Assembly (NCBI GenBank): GCA_963663525.2
Contig: CAXXHC010000004.1
Location: 1-64,000 of the forward strand
Direction of reading: 5' to 3'
Length of the DNA: 64,000 bases
From: G963663525 sp963663525
GTDB lineage: Bacteria; Myxococcota_A; SURF-8; G963663525
Shown here: positions 16,137 through 25,142 of the stretch, piece by piece
Layout: every line of letters begins with the position of its first letter
How positions within the stretch are numbered: the first letter of the stretch is position 1
The notes under the pieces: model-generated
Told to the model about the DNA's origin: nothing
What the model saw: only the letters and a program-made list of their open reading frames with translations
The model's database searches: none
Program-made: the position numbers and the translations under genes

Positions 16137-16166
16137 TTGACAAAAAACTCCTGCAATTGTTAAAAT
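16137..16166 (+). promoter_or_regulatory. candidate sigma70-type promoter of the lipoprotein gene
   Basis: TTGACA (16137-16142), an 18-base spacer, then TAAAAT (16161-16166), 36 bases before the ATG at 16202. Confidence 0.5.
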
Positions 16167-16201
16167 AACCTATTCTATAAATCTTGAAGAGGGAGGGCAT
16201 A

Positions 16202-17632
16202 ATGTTCCGTGCTCGTTCACTAATCGCGTGGTTCTTCATGTGTTCTTTTTTTCTAGCTTTTGCATCCTGCGATGACAATAGCATGGATACGGAAAAAACC
16301 GCCGAGGCACTGGGAAACCGCCTGACAGATGCCCTGAACTTTGCCAATTCCGACGTCATTAAGGGAGAAAAACCGGCCGGTCTCAGCGATCCCACGACCG
16401 CGCCACAGATCTCCCAAGTTTCGTTGCCGTCGAGATCGGAGTTGGGAGATTCTTTCACAGTGTCGATTCTGACCGATTCGCAGCTTGCCCAAAGTGTGGA
16501 CGGCGCGATCGTCTATGTCCAACACGCCACGAAATACCTTAAAGTCACCGCTGGCTTGGCGTCTTTGCCTGGCGCGGAGGGCCAAGGAACCAGCATCATG
16601 TACTTGGAAGGCACACTTGCAAAGGACGACTTCATCAAGGGGCAGGCGTTCGCTCTAGAAATCGCACTTAAAACTTCTGACGACATAGTGGGCGCATACC
16701 AGACTCAGGGGTATTTCGTCGAGGACGACGATAAGAAACTGGATCTCATGAGTGCGGCAGCGGATTATGCATATGTGGTTTCGTCCTGTTTCGACGATGG
16801 AAGCCTGAGCGACTCGTCGCAATTGGTGTTGAGTTATATTCCCAGCTTTGACGTGTACATGAACAGCAACAGTTTCTACGGAGAGTTCTACCATAACTTG
16901 CTGACCTGCATACAGAGCGTCACGAGTTGCGAGGCTGCCGCAGCCTGTTCCAACGACTCCTACGGGGAAAAAGTCGTCGGAGTATGTGAAGAATCGTCCT
17001 TCACTGATAGCTGCAATGGAAGCGTTAGCACCTCCTGCGACTCGGATGAAGGCTACGCGATTGAATTTGATTGTGCGAAGGTCGAGGATGGGCAAACCTG
17101 CTATGTGAATTCCTATGGCGAGGCGACGTGCGGATCGGGTACCTGCGAAAGTGAGAACTACTCTTCTTATTGCGAAGGTTCGGATATCGTTGAATGCGAT
17201 GGCGGCGTGATGTCATCGTTTGATTGCAGCGATTTAGGTATGAATTGCTACCTTGACAACGAAGGGGATGCGGAGTGTGGCATGGGAGACGGCTGCACGG
17301 AGTCAAACTGCGATGGGTCAACAATTCGAGATTGCGACTACGGCGTCCTGTTCGAGTACGATTGCACGCGTTTGGATAAAGACTTTATCTGTATGGCCGT
17401 TTACGACGATGAAGAAGAAGGTATGAGATACGGATGCGGTATGGAGTCCGGAAGCGAGGAATGCAAAGCCGGTGACACCAAAACGGAGGAAGGTCGAGTC
17501 AGCGAAGTCTGCATCGGTGGAAAATACTTTAAAACCTACAATAGACTGGAAGATACGTCGAGTTCTCTGGAATCGTCCACCGACAACGTGAGTGAATCGT
17601 CCGAGCCCCAGGAACGTGACACGGATATCTAA
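16202..17632 (+). CDS. Cys-rich secreted lipoprotein
   Basis: 476 residues from ATG 16202, preceded by GAGGGAGGG five bases upstream; a TTG six codons earlier lacks this spacing. A lipoprotein signal (RSLIAWFFMCSFFLAFASC) ends in a lipobox Cys. Residues about 30-240 form a globular region without recognised family. From about 245 to 430 there are spaced Cys pairs in three related blocks (e.g. CNGSVSTSCDSDEGYAIEFDC, then CEGSDIVECDGGVMSSFDC, then CDGSTIRDCDYGVLFEYDC), indicating disulfide-bonded repeats. The last 30 residues are Ser/Glu/Asp-rich and unstructured. It stands alone with its own promoter. Function unknown; probably cell-surface. Confidence 0.8.
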   Translation: MFRARSLIAWFFMCSFFLAFASCDDNSMDTEKTAEALGNRLTDALNFANSDVIKGEKPAGLSDPTTAPQISQVSLPSRSELGDSFTVSILTDSQLAQSVDGAIVYVQHATKYLKVTAGLASLPGAEGQGTSIMYLEGTLAKDDFIKGQAFALEIALKTSDDIVGAYQTQGYFVEDDDKKLDLMSAAADYAYVVSSCFDDGSLSDSSQLVLSYIPSFDVYMNSNSFYGEFYHNLLTCIQSVTSCEAAAACSNDSYGEKVVGVCEESSFTDSCNGSVSTSCDSDEGYAIEFDCAKVEDGQTCYVNSYGEATCGSGTCESENYSSYCEGSDIVECDGGVMSSFDCSDLGMNCYLDNEGDAECGMGDGCTESNCDGSTIRDCDYGVLFEYDCTRLDKDFICMAVYDDEEEGMRYGCGMESGSEECKAGDTKTEEGRVSEVCIGGKYFKTYNRLEDTSSSLESSTDNVSESSEPQERDTDI

Positions 17633-17637
17633 TAACC

Positions 17638-17819
17638 TGGATCTGACGAGGATTTCTCGCCGATTAAAACCCATCGTATTAGCTCTGGCACGCGTGCATT
17701 GTTGGAAGGAATTGCTTGAAGAAGGTCATTTTTCCACTCTCGCCGAGTTGGCAGATTCCCTTGGTCTTGACCGGGCTTACGTCGGTCGGACGCTCAATCT
17801 TGTGCCTGTCAAGCGATAA
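17638..17819 (+). pseudogene. fragment of ParB-like HTH protein
   Basis: About 60 residues with PIVLALARVHCWKELLEEG, then TLAELADSLGLDRAYVGRTLNLV, the helix-turn-helix core of proteins that accompany serine recombinases, similar in type to the protein at 15524-16024. It ends in a stop directly after the recognition helix, where family members continue, and has no clear start. It is a truncated copy. Confidence 0.55.
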
Positions 17820-17944
17820 TGGGAGACTCCATTTAGTTGAAAATACTGATCTTTTTCAAAATGCCATTTTTGCCATTTCGTGCCAATGTATGCTATGAAA
17901 TATGAATTGGAAAGCAGAATTTGACCGATTATCAGGATGGAAAC

Positions 17945-18595
17945 ATGGCCAAAACGACCACGAGGAAGGAACTCATCGTCTACGCCGTAACCCTGCTTCT
18001 AAAAGCCGTCCTGCTTGCCGCCGCATCGGCGGGAAAAGCCAGAAGGAAGGGACTGGAATCCATCGCAGAAATGTCTGCCGATGAAAAAGACAAGGAGATC
18101 GTCTTTCTACGCGATCAGGTACATCAATTGCGTACCCAGGTGGAGATCCTACAAAAGCGCTGCCATGCCTCCTCGAAAAAACCCCGCCACACCCTGAAAG
18201 AGCGCTTGTTTATCCTCTGGCATATGGCGTTCTTCCAGATTCCGCGCAGCCATGTCAGCAGATACTTGGTGCTGCCCTATTCAAGTGTTGTCAAGTATGA
18301 CCGATCCGGAACATCGGGTCAACTTTTCCTGCTGAATCAGCAGCCAGATGAGCAGGCACAAAAAGAGAACCTCTCGGCTGGTAAAAACATCCCGGAAGCT
18401 GAATTTTTTCGTGGAAACAACCACGCAAACAACCGCCAGTATAAGCGAGCAAAACAGCGGATAAATTTCGCTTCTTTTCCTTTTCGGCTACGTCATAAAT
18501 TCCAGATTAGCCAGTCCAGTCCTGGTATTTTGGCTGGCTGGCTAGCTCGATCAGGGTTGCGGTTGCGATTGGCAATTCTGGTGATCAGTTTGTAA
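17945..18595 (+). pseudogene. rve-type transposase, N-terminal half
   Basis: From ATG 17945 about 115 residues resemble the N-terminal, DNA-binding half of integrase-core transposases: a coiled helix (EIVFLRDQVHQLRTQVEILQKRC), then HTLKERLFILWHMAFFQIPRSHVSRYLVL, a helix-turn-helix. After about 18290 the frame continues to a stop at 18595 but the sequence no longer looks like transposase, and the catalytic integrase core is missing. The complementary C-terminal half of the same type lies inverted at 12388-13075. The stretch 18290-18600 holds no other recognisable gene. Confidence 0.65.
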
Positions 18596-18599
18596 ACGG

Positions 18600-18865
18600 C
18601 GGTCGAAAAACGCGACGTTTGAGATTCGATCGTTTGGCGTCCGCATGAATCTCTCGGAAGTGCCACGCCCGGCCAGGTCTACCGGGACAAGGTTGTTCTT
18701 TTCGTGCAGAAGGATGCTAAAGCTGTGGTGGAGCATATTGAGGTGAAACACTTCGCCGAGACGAAGGTTACCGGATATTGGCTGAAGCAGGTGGCGTAAG
18801 TCGTCTGAGCAGGTGAAGGTCTGTTTTTCGGTTCATCGTGGGTGATGTGCGTCCTGATGACGACA
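18600..18865 (+). repeat. degraded repeat, copy B (inverted partner at 11889-12150)
   Basis: Shares long near-identical blocks with the minus strand of 11889-12150. In this copy an open segment reads QVYRDKVVLFVQKDAKA, then EVKHFAETKVTGYWLKQVA and a stop at about 18799. Homology extends past the stop (AGGTGAAGGT-TGTTTTTCGGTTC), so the repeat includes the 3' flank of the unknown parent gene. Confidence 0.6.
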
Positions 18866-19250
18866 ACGAAGGCGATGCCTGCTTGGAAATCATCCCTGGA
18901 CCACTTTTGGGAAACTCGCAGAGGCTTTTGCCCGATCAGATCCTTCTCATTTTTATTTTTCAAAGAGCGGAAAGAATCGAGAATTTGGTATTTCGCGACT
19001 GTCCCATTGAAGGTTGACAGGGACAGGAATTCCTTTTCGATCGAAAAGAAGAGTGCCGGCAGGATAGGTGAAAACAATATTTATAATTTAAACGAGTGCA
19101 TACCTGATCGAGATTAGGAGATAAAGTTAAGTTTTTATTGATATTATACTATAATTCCATAATCCTGATGAAAACAAATTGTGTTCACTTTCTTCGTAAC
19201 TGAGTTTCTTTTTTCTTGCCTCTTTCCCCTCGTCCGCCGATACTGGAGCT
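18866..19250 (+). other. upstream region of the lipoprotein/CotH operon
   Basis: No gene was seen. From about 19070 the base composition turns strongly A/T-rich. TATAAT occurs at 19150-19155 as a possible -10 box, without a good -35 box at standard spacing. The leader to the ATG at 19251 is about 90 bases and contains a pyrimidine-rich run (19205-19235). Confidence 0.35.
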
Positions 19251-20111
19251 ATGAAACGGACGAAACTTAACATTTTCGATTATACAGACTTCAGACAGTT
19301 CATCGAGGACCGCCTGAACGAATTGAGTGCCGACAACGCCAAGTATTCCCGTCGTTACATTGTTCGATGTATGGGGCTTTCCGGCAACAACTACCTGAAG
19401 ATGATCATCGACGGCTCCCGGAACCTGACGGATGACGTGGCGCGCAAATTAGTCGATGCCATCGCCTTGAAAGAGGACGAGGCGCGCTTCTTCTACGATC
19501 TGGTTGCCTATGGGCAGGCGAAGACCACCAAGGTGAGGACCGAAGCCTTCGAAAACCTGCGGCGAAACCGGCGCTTTAAAAAAGTTCACAGCCTGGACCT
19601 GGATCACTACGATTACATGACGGATACGCTGACGCTGGCCCTGCGTGAACTGATCAACTATCCCGACTTTCAGGAAGACCCGACCTGGATATCCAAGCAG
19701 CTTACAATCAAGGCCACGCCCAAGGCAATCCGCGAAGGCTTCGGAAAACTCATTCGCCTTGGACTGGTTGAGCGTGACGTGGATGGCCATCTCAAGGTCA
19801 CCATGCTTCACACTGCCACCGGCGATCAGTTGGGCAACGAACCGCTACGCGTCTATCATCGGAATATGCTCAAAGCTGCAATGAAGGCGCAGGATCTGCC
19901 CGCAGACAGGCGGTATTATCGGGGTCTGACTATGTCGATATCCAAGGAGATCTACGGGGAGATTGTGGACTTGTATTGTGAATTTGTTGACAAAGTACGC
20001 GCTCGGATCAACGACGCCGAAGAGCCGGATCATGTGTATCACATGGAGTTGAGCCTCATTCCTCTAGCCATGCGCGATTCGAAGACGAAGGAACCGGAGA
20101 GTGCATCATGA
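19251..20111 (+). CDS. TIGR02147-family regulator
   Basis: 286 residues, full length for TIGR02147 (DUF4423) proteins, which are common in Fibrobacter, Bdellovibrio and myxobacterial relatives and are thought to be regulators. The N-terminal block NIFDYTDFRQFIEDRLNEL is characteristic. An HTH-like segment follows: YIVRCMGLSGNNYLKMIIDGSRNLTDDVARKLVDAIAL. The middle (DEARFFYDLVAYGQA, WISKQLTIKATPKAIREGFGKLIRLGLVE) matches the family's winged-helix-like part. The ribosome site GGAG lies close to the ATG (two to three bases). It overlaps the next lipoprotein gene by four bases and is the first gene of a nine-gene operon, so it may regulate that operon. Confidence 0.88.
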   Translation: MKRTKLNIFDYTDFRQFIEDRLNELSADNAKYSRRYIVRCMGLSGNNYLKMIIDGSRNLTDDVARKLVDAIALKEDEARFFYDLVAYGQAKTTKVRTEAFENLRRNRRFKKVHSLDLDHYDYMTDTLTLALRELINYPDFQEDPTWISKQLTIKATPKAIREGFGKLIRLGLVERDVDGHLKVTMLHTATGDQLGNEPLRVYHRNMLKAAMKAQDLPADRRYYRGLTMSISKEIYGEIVDLYCEFVDKVRARINDAEEPDHVYHMELSLIPLAMRDSKTKEPESAS

Positions 20112-21289
20112 TGAAACGCACGTTGCTGATTTTGTGTTTACTGAGCTTGATGCTGATTACTGCGTCATGCGAAACCAATTCGAATGACTCCGTGGCCGAT
20201 GGCGATAGTGACGCAGAGTCGGACCTGGACATCATCGTGCTGAAAATGGGCGGGAGCAATGATGGTGGCAACGCCATAGAAGTGTTCCTCGCTTTCGATC
20301 CCATTCTCGTCTCTTCAGCGATCACCTGGAGCGAGATCGAATTCGGTATTCACAGCGTCGGCCTTCCGAAGTCTCCGGCATGCGGAATTGCCGACAGCGT
20401 AATGCTAGCTTCGGAAACCGGCCCGTTTTCGCTGGATGTTATCAATGAACCAAATCTGAACTTGAAAATGCTTGTTCCTCCCGAATTGGATTTCTGCTCA
20501 ATGAACGTCCTGCTGAACACCTCCGCCCTAGCGTTCCATGCCGAAGGGGTTGTCGCGGATAAGCGGCGAATTGTGATCGACACCACGTTCTCCGGGCTGT
20601 TTGGATTCACCCCGAAGGAAGGGCAATTCCGATGGCAAGCCGACAACGAGTACCAATGGCTGGCGGCGTTGGATGTGAGTGCGATGCTACCCCTCAATCT
20701 GATAGACGAGTTGGAGCCAGATTCCGAAGGTGTGCTTCGAATCGACGCCGAGCACAATGTTGCATTCATCGTCCAGGTAGAGGAGTCGATCAGCCGCGCC
20801 ATGATGCTCGTTAACGATTCGAATAGAAACGGAGTGGCGGATGAGGAAGAACGCCGGGCAGGTACTCAAATAGGCGACGCCCGGAGCTGTGTAGACACCT
20901 GCTTAGAGAGCGGTGGAGACGAAAGCACCTGCCGTGAGCGCTGCTTCGCCCCCAACGATTCAACGACCGGCCTCCGCGCCTGCTATATGGAATGCATGGA
21001 TAACGGAGGAGAAGAAATCGGCTGCCGACAGCAGTGTGCGGATGCGGGCCAAAACGACAAAGCTTGCCGTGATTCCGCCAATGATACCTACGAGGGATGC
21101 ATTGAAAACGGAGATGATGAGATCACCTGCCGCGAGCGCGCCGGGGAAGTTTATGAGGAATGCCTGGTGGATCAAATGGCTGATGAGCCCATCAGTTGTG
21201 ATGATGCTGAGCCGGATATGCCTTGCTGTGGCGATGATGTCTGCGACGGACCGGAAACGGCTGACAATTGTGCGGTGGACTGCTCCTAA
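20108..21289 (+). CDS. lipoprotein with CX-C helical repeats
   Basis: 393 residues. The signal KRTLLILCLLSLMLITASC ends in a lipobox Cys, followed by a DGDSDAESDLD acidic linker. Residues about 40-225 form a beta-rich domain of no recognised family. A calcium-binding-like loop (VNDSNRNGVADEEE) is at about 235-250. Residues about 257-360 contain repeated paired cysteines in helical context (CVDTCLESGGDESTCRERC, CYMECMDNGGEEIGCRQQC). The C terminus has CCGDDVCDGPETADNCAVDC, a motif also present in the next gene. It is translationally coupled to the regulator (ATGA overlap). Function unknown; outer-membrane or periplasmic lipid-anchored. Confidence 0.8.
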   Translation: MMKRTLLILCLLSLMLITASCETNSNDSVADGDSDAESDLDIIVLKMGGSNDGGNAIEVFLAFDPILVSSAITWSEIEFGIHSVGLPKSPACGIADSVMLASETGPFSLDVINEPNLNLKMLVPPELDFCSMNVLLNTSALAFHAEGVVADKRRIVIDTTFSGLFGFTPKEGQFRWQADNEYQWLAALDVSAMLPLNLIDELEPDSEGVLRIDAEHNVAFIVQVEESISRAMMLVNDSNRNGVADEEERRAGTQIGDARSCVDTCLESGGDESTCRERCFAPNDSTTGLRACYMECMDNGGEEIGCRQQCADAGQNDKACRDSANDTYEGCIENGDDEITCRERAGEVYEECLVDQMADEPISCDDAEPDMPCCGDDVCDGPETADNCAVDCS

Positions 21290-21338
21290 ACCAGCGGTTT
21301 ATTGGCAAGCCGATTTATTGCAACGAACAGAGGAAGAC

Positions 21339-23015
21339 ATGACCAAACAAACACTGATTTTTACTTCAATACTGCTGGTATTTCTATACTTGGGCGGCTG
21401 CTCTAGCTCGTCAATCAGTTCCTCGTCACCGGATGGCGATGCGGAAGCTATTGATGACGATATTTCGGGAACGGGTGGAGATATGGTTGTCGATGGTGAT
21501 GAAGACCATCAATATCCCGTTGTTGCCTATCCTGTAGTTGAGACCGGACAGACACACTGTTACGATCTGGAAAATGAAATCGATTGTCCGGCGCAAGGAC
21601 AGCTTTTCGCAGGACAAGACGCCCAGCACCTTGGTCGCAAGATGAGTTTTCAGGATAACGGTGATGGAACCATTAGCGACCTGGTAACCGGATTGATGTG
21701 GGAGCAAACGCCTTCCAGCCAGTCTTTCGGTTGGCAGGAGGCGCTGGACTACTGCAATGCCTTGTCCTTTGCCGATCACGACGACTGGCGAGCACCAAGC
21801 TTAAAAGAACTTTTTTCCATCAGTGATTTCGGCACTGGATGGCCCTATATCGACCTCTCTTACTTCAATCTGGCTCAAAGCGGCAGTGTAAGCAAGGACG
21901 AACAGTATTGGAGCAGTAATTTCTACGTGGCAGGCACGACCCACGGCGGTCAAGCCACGGCCTTCGGCGTTAATCACGGGACCGGCCACATCAAGGGATA
22001 TCCCTCAGAGGCGAGTGGTCCCATGGGCAACTACGTTCGCTGCGTGCGCGGTAACGAATACGGAATCAACCAACTCGTAAACAACGGCGACGGCACAGTC
22101 ACGGACGAGACCACGGGGTTCATCTGGACACAGGCCGACAACGGTAGCGGCATCGAATGGAAAGATGCGTTGGCTTATTGTGAAAATTTGACCCTGGCCG
22201 GTAATAGCGATTGGCGCTTGCCCGATGTCAAAGAATTGCAAAGCATCGTGGATTATTCAGGCAACTTGCCAGCTATCGATCCGATGTTCTCGGTAACGGG
22301 AATCACCAACGAAGCTGGTGACGCCGACTTCCCATACTTCTGGACCAGCACCTCAGCCTATTTCGGAGCGAACCAACCTGAGTACTATTACGCCTGGTAT
22401 GTAGCTTTCGGTTTTGCCGTGGATGGCGAAGGGAACGACACCCATGGCGCGGGAGCGGTACGCTTCGATACAAAGGTAGAAGGCGGTCCGTTGGGTGAAG
22501 GTGGAGAACGCTATCACAATTATGTGCGTTGTGTGCGAGCAGGTGCAGTTACGACCGATTACGATTCTCCTGTTGATGGCGATTCGCCCGCAGATGGCGA
22601 TGAAGATGCTATCGACGGTGATGGTCCACCCGTAGACGGCGATACCCCACCCGTCGATGGTGATGGACCGGGCGATGAGCCCATCAGTTGTGAGGATGCC
22701 CAACCTGGTATGCCTTGTTGTGGTGATGACGTCTGCGACGGACCGGAAACGGCAGACAATTGTCCGGTAGACTGCGCGGCAGTCGATGGCGATGAACCTG
22801 TCGGACCGGTGTCCTGCGAAGAGGATGCCGATTGCCAAGTGACCGGCGCTTGCCCGGAGGATGCGGCACTCGGGTGTATCTGTGCAAGCACCCCTGAAGG
22901 CGATTTCTGCATACCCTCCTGCTCAACCAGCGACGATTGCCCTGCATCACAGGAACAAGCGTTTACATGTTCACCGGAAGGCATCTGCATTCCGCAGGGG
23001 GGACCACAACACTAA
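21339..23015 (+). CDS. lipoprotein with two DUF1566 domains
   Basis: 558 residues from ATG 21339, which has AGAGGAAGAC upstream and a signal (TLIFTSILLVFLYLGGC) directly after it; the longer open frame upstream only shadows the preceding gene. An acidic DGD linker precedes two DUF1566 domains at about residues 98-240 and 245-400, seen as TGLMWEQ...WQEALDYCNAL...DDWRAPSLKEL and TGFIWTQ...WKDALAYCENL...SDWRLPDVKEL. DUF1566 (Lcl C-terminal-like) domains are C-type-lectin-like extracellular modules. A second DGD linker and Cys-rich motifs (CCGDDVCDGPETADNC, CEEDADCQVTGACPED) close the protein. Probably a surface binding protein. It precedes the CotH gene by 26 bases. Confidence 0.85.
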   Translation: MTKQTLIFTSILLVFLYLGGCSSSSISSSSPDGDAEAIDDDISGTGGDMVVDGDEDHQYPVVAYPVVETGQTHCYDLENEIDCPAQGQLFAGQDAQHLGRKMSFQDNGDGTISDLVTGLMWEQTPSSQSFGWQEALDYCNALSFADHDDWRAPSLKELFSISDFGTGWPYIDLSYFNLAQSGSVSKDEQYWSSNFYVAGTTHGGQATAFGVNHGTGHIKGYPSEASGPMGNYVRCVRGNEYGINQLVNNGDGTVTDETTGFIWTQADNGSGIEWKDALAYCENLTLAGNSDWRLPDVKELQSIVDYSGNLPAIDPMFSVTGITNEAGDADFPYFWTSTSAYFGANQPEYYYAWYVAFGFAVDGEGNDTHGAGAVRFDTKVEGGPLGEGGERYHNYVRCVRAGAVTTDYDSPVDGDSPADGDEDAIDGDGPPVDGDTPPVDGDGPGDEPISCEDAQPGMPCCGDDVCDGPETADNCPVDCAAVDGDEPVGPVSCEEDADCQVTGACPEDAALGCICASTPEGDFCIPSCSTSDDCPASQEQAFTCSPEGICIPQGGPQH

Positions 23016-23041
23016 TGCAGATTACGATAGCGGAGAATACA

Positions 23042-25033
23042 ATGAATACCAATCTCAAGTGCTTGTTACTTGTCGCGTTGTCTGTTCTACTGGTAGGATG
23101 TAATTCGGATGCTACGACAAGTCCTGATGTCTTTCTGGGTGGCGACGGCGAAATCGCTGATGGTGATCTGTCATCTTTCTATGGTGATGCGGATTTAGAT
23201 GAAACAGATAATTACGAAACCCCTGAAACAGACATAGCGGATTCGTCTCTGGTTATCAATGAAATCGTCGCTAAAAGCAAAGACGACAATGACGAAACGC
23301 TGCCGGATTGGGTAGAGATTTACAATCCTGGAAACTCAATCGATATCGGGGGGTATCTTCTCAGAGATGAAAATGATGAGAATGCATTTGCGTTTCCTGA
23401 CGGAACCGTAATCGGCAGCGGAGAATATCTTGTCATCGAAAAAGATGAATCGGGCGAAACCGGTTTTCCATTTGGGTTGGGAAAAGCCGATTCCGTGCGG
23501 TTGTTTAATGACGCTGACGAGCTTATCGATTCAACAGTTTGGGATGATGGCGACTCTCCCGAAACCGCAAGTTGGGGTAGAATCCCCAATGGACAGGGCG
23601 ACTTCAAAACTCTTTATACACCCACCAAGGGATCGGAAAACATCGATAACACCGATGATATTCTTCCTGCCGGACTGTGTGACGATGATGACCCCAATAC
23701 TGTGCGCCCTGAAAGTTGGAACAGACTCAGTCATTGCAGCGGTGTAGAACCGGATTACGATCAGCTCTTTGACGATACTGTCGTACATCGTATAGACATC
23801 GTTATCGATCCTGGTGATTATCAGGATACCATGGATGACCTTGAAAACCTGTATGGGCATTCGCACCCCCCTATGGAAACGGCTACAGATTCAGGAGACC
23901 AAATGGTGCCGCCGCCCGATGACCCTATGGAAAGTGGTGAAGATCCCATGTGGGTTCCCGTTACCGTGAAATACAATGGCGACACGTGGGATCACGTCGG
24001 AATGCGGTACAAAGGCAATTCATCACTCAGAAGCGCCTACCAATCAGGTGTCAAAAAGCTATCGTTCCGGCTTAATTTTGATAAATTCGAGGACGATCAC
24101 CTTGCTTATGCCGATCAGAGATTTTTCGGATTCAAGAAAATGACCTTCTCGAATGGCTACAAAGATAACAGTTTGATGCGGGATAAACTCGCTGCCGATA
24201 TTTTCAGAGCCGGTGGTGTTCCTGCTGCGCGCGGTGCATTTGTGAGAATCTATGTGGATTTTGGTGAGGGCGAAACATATTTCGGACTTTACACCATGAT
24301 TGAAGATCCTTCCGATGAAATGCTGGACCAGCAATTTGAGGATGGAAGTGGAAATCTATATAAACCGGAAGGCCAAGGGGCCACTTTCGTTTCATTTGAT
24401 CAAGACAGCTTTGAAAAGAAAACCAATGAAGACGATTCCGACTGGAGTGATGTGATTTCAGTCTTCAGTGCACTGCATGCCAATACCAGCGAGGAACAAT
24501 GGCGTGCCGGGCTAGAAGCCGTATTTGATGTTGCCGGATTCCTAAAATGTTTGGCCTACAATCAGGCTATGGTTAACTGGGACAGCTACGGAATCATGGC
24601 TCACAACTATTATCTCTACGCCGATCCCAGCAATGACGGGAAAATCACTTTGTTCCCATGGGATCTGAACGAAGCCTTGTTGGTTGGCGGCATGAGCAGC
24701 AATATTGCAGAGTCTGTGATGCTAGATGAAGTCGGATCCGGATGGCCCATGATTAGATTGTTGCTCGACGATTCGACATACAGAACTCAGTATAAGGCGC
24801 ATTTGGCATCTGCCCTGGAGACAGGCTTTGAAATAGATTTTGTGAGTGCTAAAATCCGGGCTTATCACGAGCTTATTTCTCCCTACGTCGTCGGTTTCAA
24901 ACCCGAGCAAAGCCCATATACATTTCTCCAAAGTCCAAGTGACTTTACCAATTCTGTCGATACTGCCAGTGACGCTTTGATTCCGCATGTGGCAAGTCGA
25001 CACACAAAGGTTTGGAATGAAATAGGGCTTTGA
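23042..25033 (+). CDS. lamin-tail/CotH-kinase lipoprotein
   Basis: 663 residues from ATG 23042, with GGAG seven bases upstream and a lipoprotein signal (CLLLVALSVLLVGC). After an acidic linker, residues about 63-200 form a lamin-tail domain (LVINEIVAKSKDDNDETLPD, WVEIYNP, FGLGKADSVRLFN). Residues about 240-560 form a CotH domain: RIDIVIDPGDYQDTM, WDHVGMRYKGNSSLR, KKLSFRLNFDKFED, FFGFKKMTFSNGYKDNSLMR, MVNWDSYGIMAHNYYLY and TLFPWDLNEALL. CotH proteins have a protein-kinase fold, and Bacillus CotH phosphorylates spore-coat proteins. The Asp residues in NWDSY (near 513) and PWDLN (near 538) are candidate active-site residues. In this operon it is paired with DUF4956 and VTC genes, suggesting extracytoplasmic phosphoryl transfer. 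The substrate is unknown. Confidence 0.9.
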   Translation: MNTNLKCLLLVALSVLLVGCNSDATTSPDVFLGGDGEIADGDLSSFYGDADLDETDNYETPETDIADSSLVINEIVAKSKDDNDETLPDWVEIYNPGNSIDIGGYLLRDENDENAFAFPDGTVIGSGEYLVIEKDESGETGFPFGLGKADSVRLFNDADELIDSTVWDDGDSPETASWGRIPNGQGDFKTLYTPTKGSENIDNTDDILPAGLCDDDDPNTVRPESWNRLSHCSGVEPDYDQLFDDTVVHRIDIVIDPGDYQDTMDDLENLYGHSHPPMETATDSGDQMVPPPDDPMESGEDPMWVPVTVKYNGDTWDHVGMRYKGNSSLRSAYQSGVKKLSFRLNFDKFEDDHLAYADQRFFGFKKMTFSNGYKDNSLMRDKLAADIFRAGGVPAARGAFVRIYVDFGEGETYFGLYTMIEDPSDEMLDQQFEDGSGNLYKPEGQGATFVSFDQDSFEKKTNEDDSDWSDVISVFSALHANTSEEQWRAGLEAVFDVAGFLKCLAYNQAMVNWDSYGIMAHNYYLYADPSNDGKITLFPWDLNEALLVGGMSSNIAESVMLDEVGSGWPMIRLLLDDSTYRTQYKAHLASALETGFEIDFVSAKIRAYHELISPYVVGFKPEQSPYTFLQSPSDFTNSVDTASDALIPHVASRHTKVWNEIGL

Positions 25034-25039
25034 TCCGAT

Positions 25040-25086
25040 TGCTATGAAGCAATACATTTCCTCAGGATTTGTATCGCCTCATAGCA
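25040..25086 (+). other. intercistronic inverted repeat between CotH and DUF4956 genes
   Basis: TGCTATGA (25040-25047) and TCATAGCA (25079-25086) are perfectly complementary with a 31-base loop, starting six bases after the CotH stop. There is no T-run, so it is more likely an RNA-processing or stability element, or a partial attenuator, than a strong terminator. It sits in the largest gap of the operon (109 bases). Confidence 0.4.
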
Positions 25087-25142
25087 CTATTTCTGCAACA
25101 AGTGACAGCTGATTACATCGAGTGTGAACGTGGAGAGTTTTA

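Noticed and set aside
18842..19117. 91-codon plus-strand frame before the regulator
   Set aside because: No ribosome site, lies across the end of repeat copy B into A/T-rich leader, and has no domain pattern.
20913..21338. 142-codon N-terminal extension of the DUF1566 lipoprotein
   Set aside because: It overlaps the preceding lipoprotein in another frame; the signal peptide and ribosome site fix the start at 21339.
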